Shown here piece after piece: positions 63,850 through 64,000 of a DNA stretch of 64,000 nucleotides. Within the stretch, counting starts at the first letter, position 1. Every line of letters begins with the position of its first letter. Made by a program: the position numbers and the translations under genes. The notes beneath the pieces were generated by a model. The model was not told the DNA's origin and ran no database searches. It worked only from the letters and a program-made list of their open reading frames with translations. The DNA is from Sepiola atlantica (Eukaryota; Mollusca; Cephalopoda; Sepiida; Sepiolidae): positions 1,116,001 through 1,180,000 of the forward strand of contig CAUVYP010000579.1 of assembly GCA_963556195.1 (NCBI GenBank). The letters run 5' to 3'.

Positions 63850-64000
63850 TTGTTGATGTTTTGCGTATTCAGTTTGTATCGACATATCTCCGGGAGTACA
63901 AGAGCTGAATATCTGAAACTTGGTACTTCAGTAGAAAATGTGTGTCCGCTAATTTCTGCAAAGTTTCGGAGCACAATTCTTATAAATGTGGAAGTTATTA
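63850..64000 (+). repeat. Partial monomer at right window edge
   Basis: These are monomer positions 1-151. gctgaatatctg is shared only with the P at 54179, and the visible end gttatta fits P. ctaatttctgc is private. The array continues to the right. Confidence 0.93.

Larger units (their letters stand above)
1..64000 (+). repeat. 186-bp tandem satellite array filling the window
   Basis: A unit of 186 bp recurs head to tail through the whole window with no spacer and no inverted copy. The phase advances by 186 each time except at six monomers of 185 bp. Monomers differ from each other by a few per cent and fall into about a dozen recurrent types with a repeated order, which is higher-order repeat organisation. 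Consensus G+C is about 36%. Each monomer has one HpaII/MspI site (CCGG, monomer positions 41-44), and most have an EcoRV site (GATATC, positions 160-165) that is lost in P types and in types with an agacct tail. No coding, RNA or mobile-element feature interrupts the array. A role at a centromere or in heterochromatin is inferred from class and size only. I do not recognise the satellite as a named family. Confidence 0.99.

Noticed and set aside
58..64000. CRISPR array
   Set aside because: CRISPR repeats are short and alternate with unrelated spacers. Here the whole 186-bp unit is repeated and no unique spacers exist.
58..64000. Surface-protein or other repeat-containing gene in which the tandem units are coding repeats
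   Set aside because: A stop codon ends nearly every unit in the only long frame, and no frame on either strand runs through more than two monomers.
1..64000. Naming the species or a published satellite family
   Set aside because: I could not recall a satellite with this sequence. Any name would be a guess; only the broad inference of an invertebrate-like genome is supported.

Overview
The window is one uninterrupted block of satellite DNA. A unit of 186 bp (185 bp in six copies) runs head to tail, always in the same orientation, from the first base to the last: 343 complete monomers between 58 and 63849, a 57-bp tail of one monomer at the left edge and the first 151 bp of another at the right edge. 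I see no gene, RNA gene, transposon, inversion, microsatellite or unique spacer. The consensus monomer is about 36% G+C by hand count (67 of 186). It carries 7 CpG where its own composition predicts about 6, so CpG is not depleted. Array size, near-nucleosomal unit length, strict orientation and higher-order structure point to a eukaryotic centromeric, pericentromeric or other heterochromatic array. The lack of CpG decay argues for a genome with little germline CpG methylation, such as an insect or other invertebrate. The species cannot be named from the sequence.

Monomer positions are counted 1-186 from the ttg three bases after the taa. I sorted monomers into recurrent types by diagnostic bases. 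P ends gatatacctttt. Qk has tttcagagc with aaacaaaagc; Qt has tttcagagc with aaacacaagc. E has gcgaattcag and an agacct tail. D has agctgacctt, cttcgtacatcag and aacgaaagc (D' has agctgacttt). L has aagttacgg. G has tttcggagc with aaacaaaagc (G* has lost the taa). H has cgg with an agacct tail. I is G with a tttatg start, and K is Qk with a tttatg start. J has cttaataatg. C has caatttgtata (Y has caatttatata). X is an E front joined to a D rear.

The types follow a repeated order. The commonest module is P-Qk-Qt-E-D-L-G, seven monomers or 1302 bp, found about 18 times. On the left (about 58-15863) it is embedded in a 16-monomer unit (P Qk Qt E D L G Qk C G J K C G H I) and a 9-monomer deletion derivative. 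From about 17.9 to 51.6 kb the modules carry newer markers (G*, D', Y, X and a P with cttctaaaac). They are amplified in blocks of 28, 25, 13 and 19 monomers; the 25-monomer pair (27768-32417 and 32418-37067) differs at only two bases that I noticed. From 51.6 to 57.5 kb the order is irregular and rich in hybrid monomers. From 57.7 kb to the end there are 372-bp P-Q dimers, a run of three D monomers and more private substitutions, which may mean that the array edge is near.

Each monomer has one short frame open between successive taa codons, because 186 is divisible by three and the consensus holds a single stop in that frame. Scattered stops, frameshifts and mostly amino-acid-changing differences show this is incidental, so no coding gene is called. 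The interest lies in the layered duplication history, which can be read from hybrid monomers at the exchange points, and in a roughly 42-bp block of the monomer that hardly differs between types.
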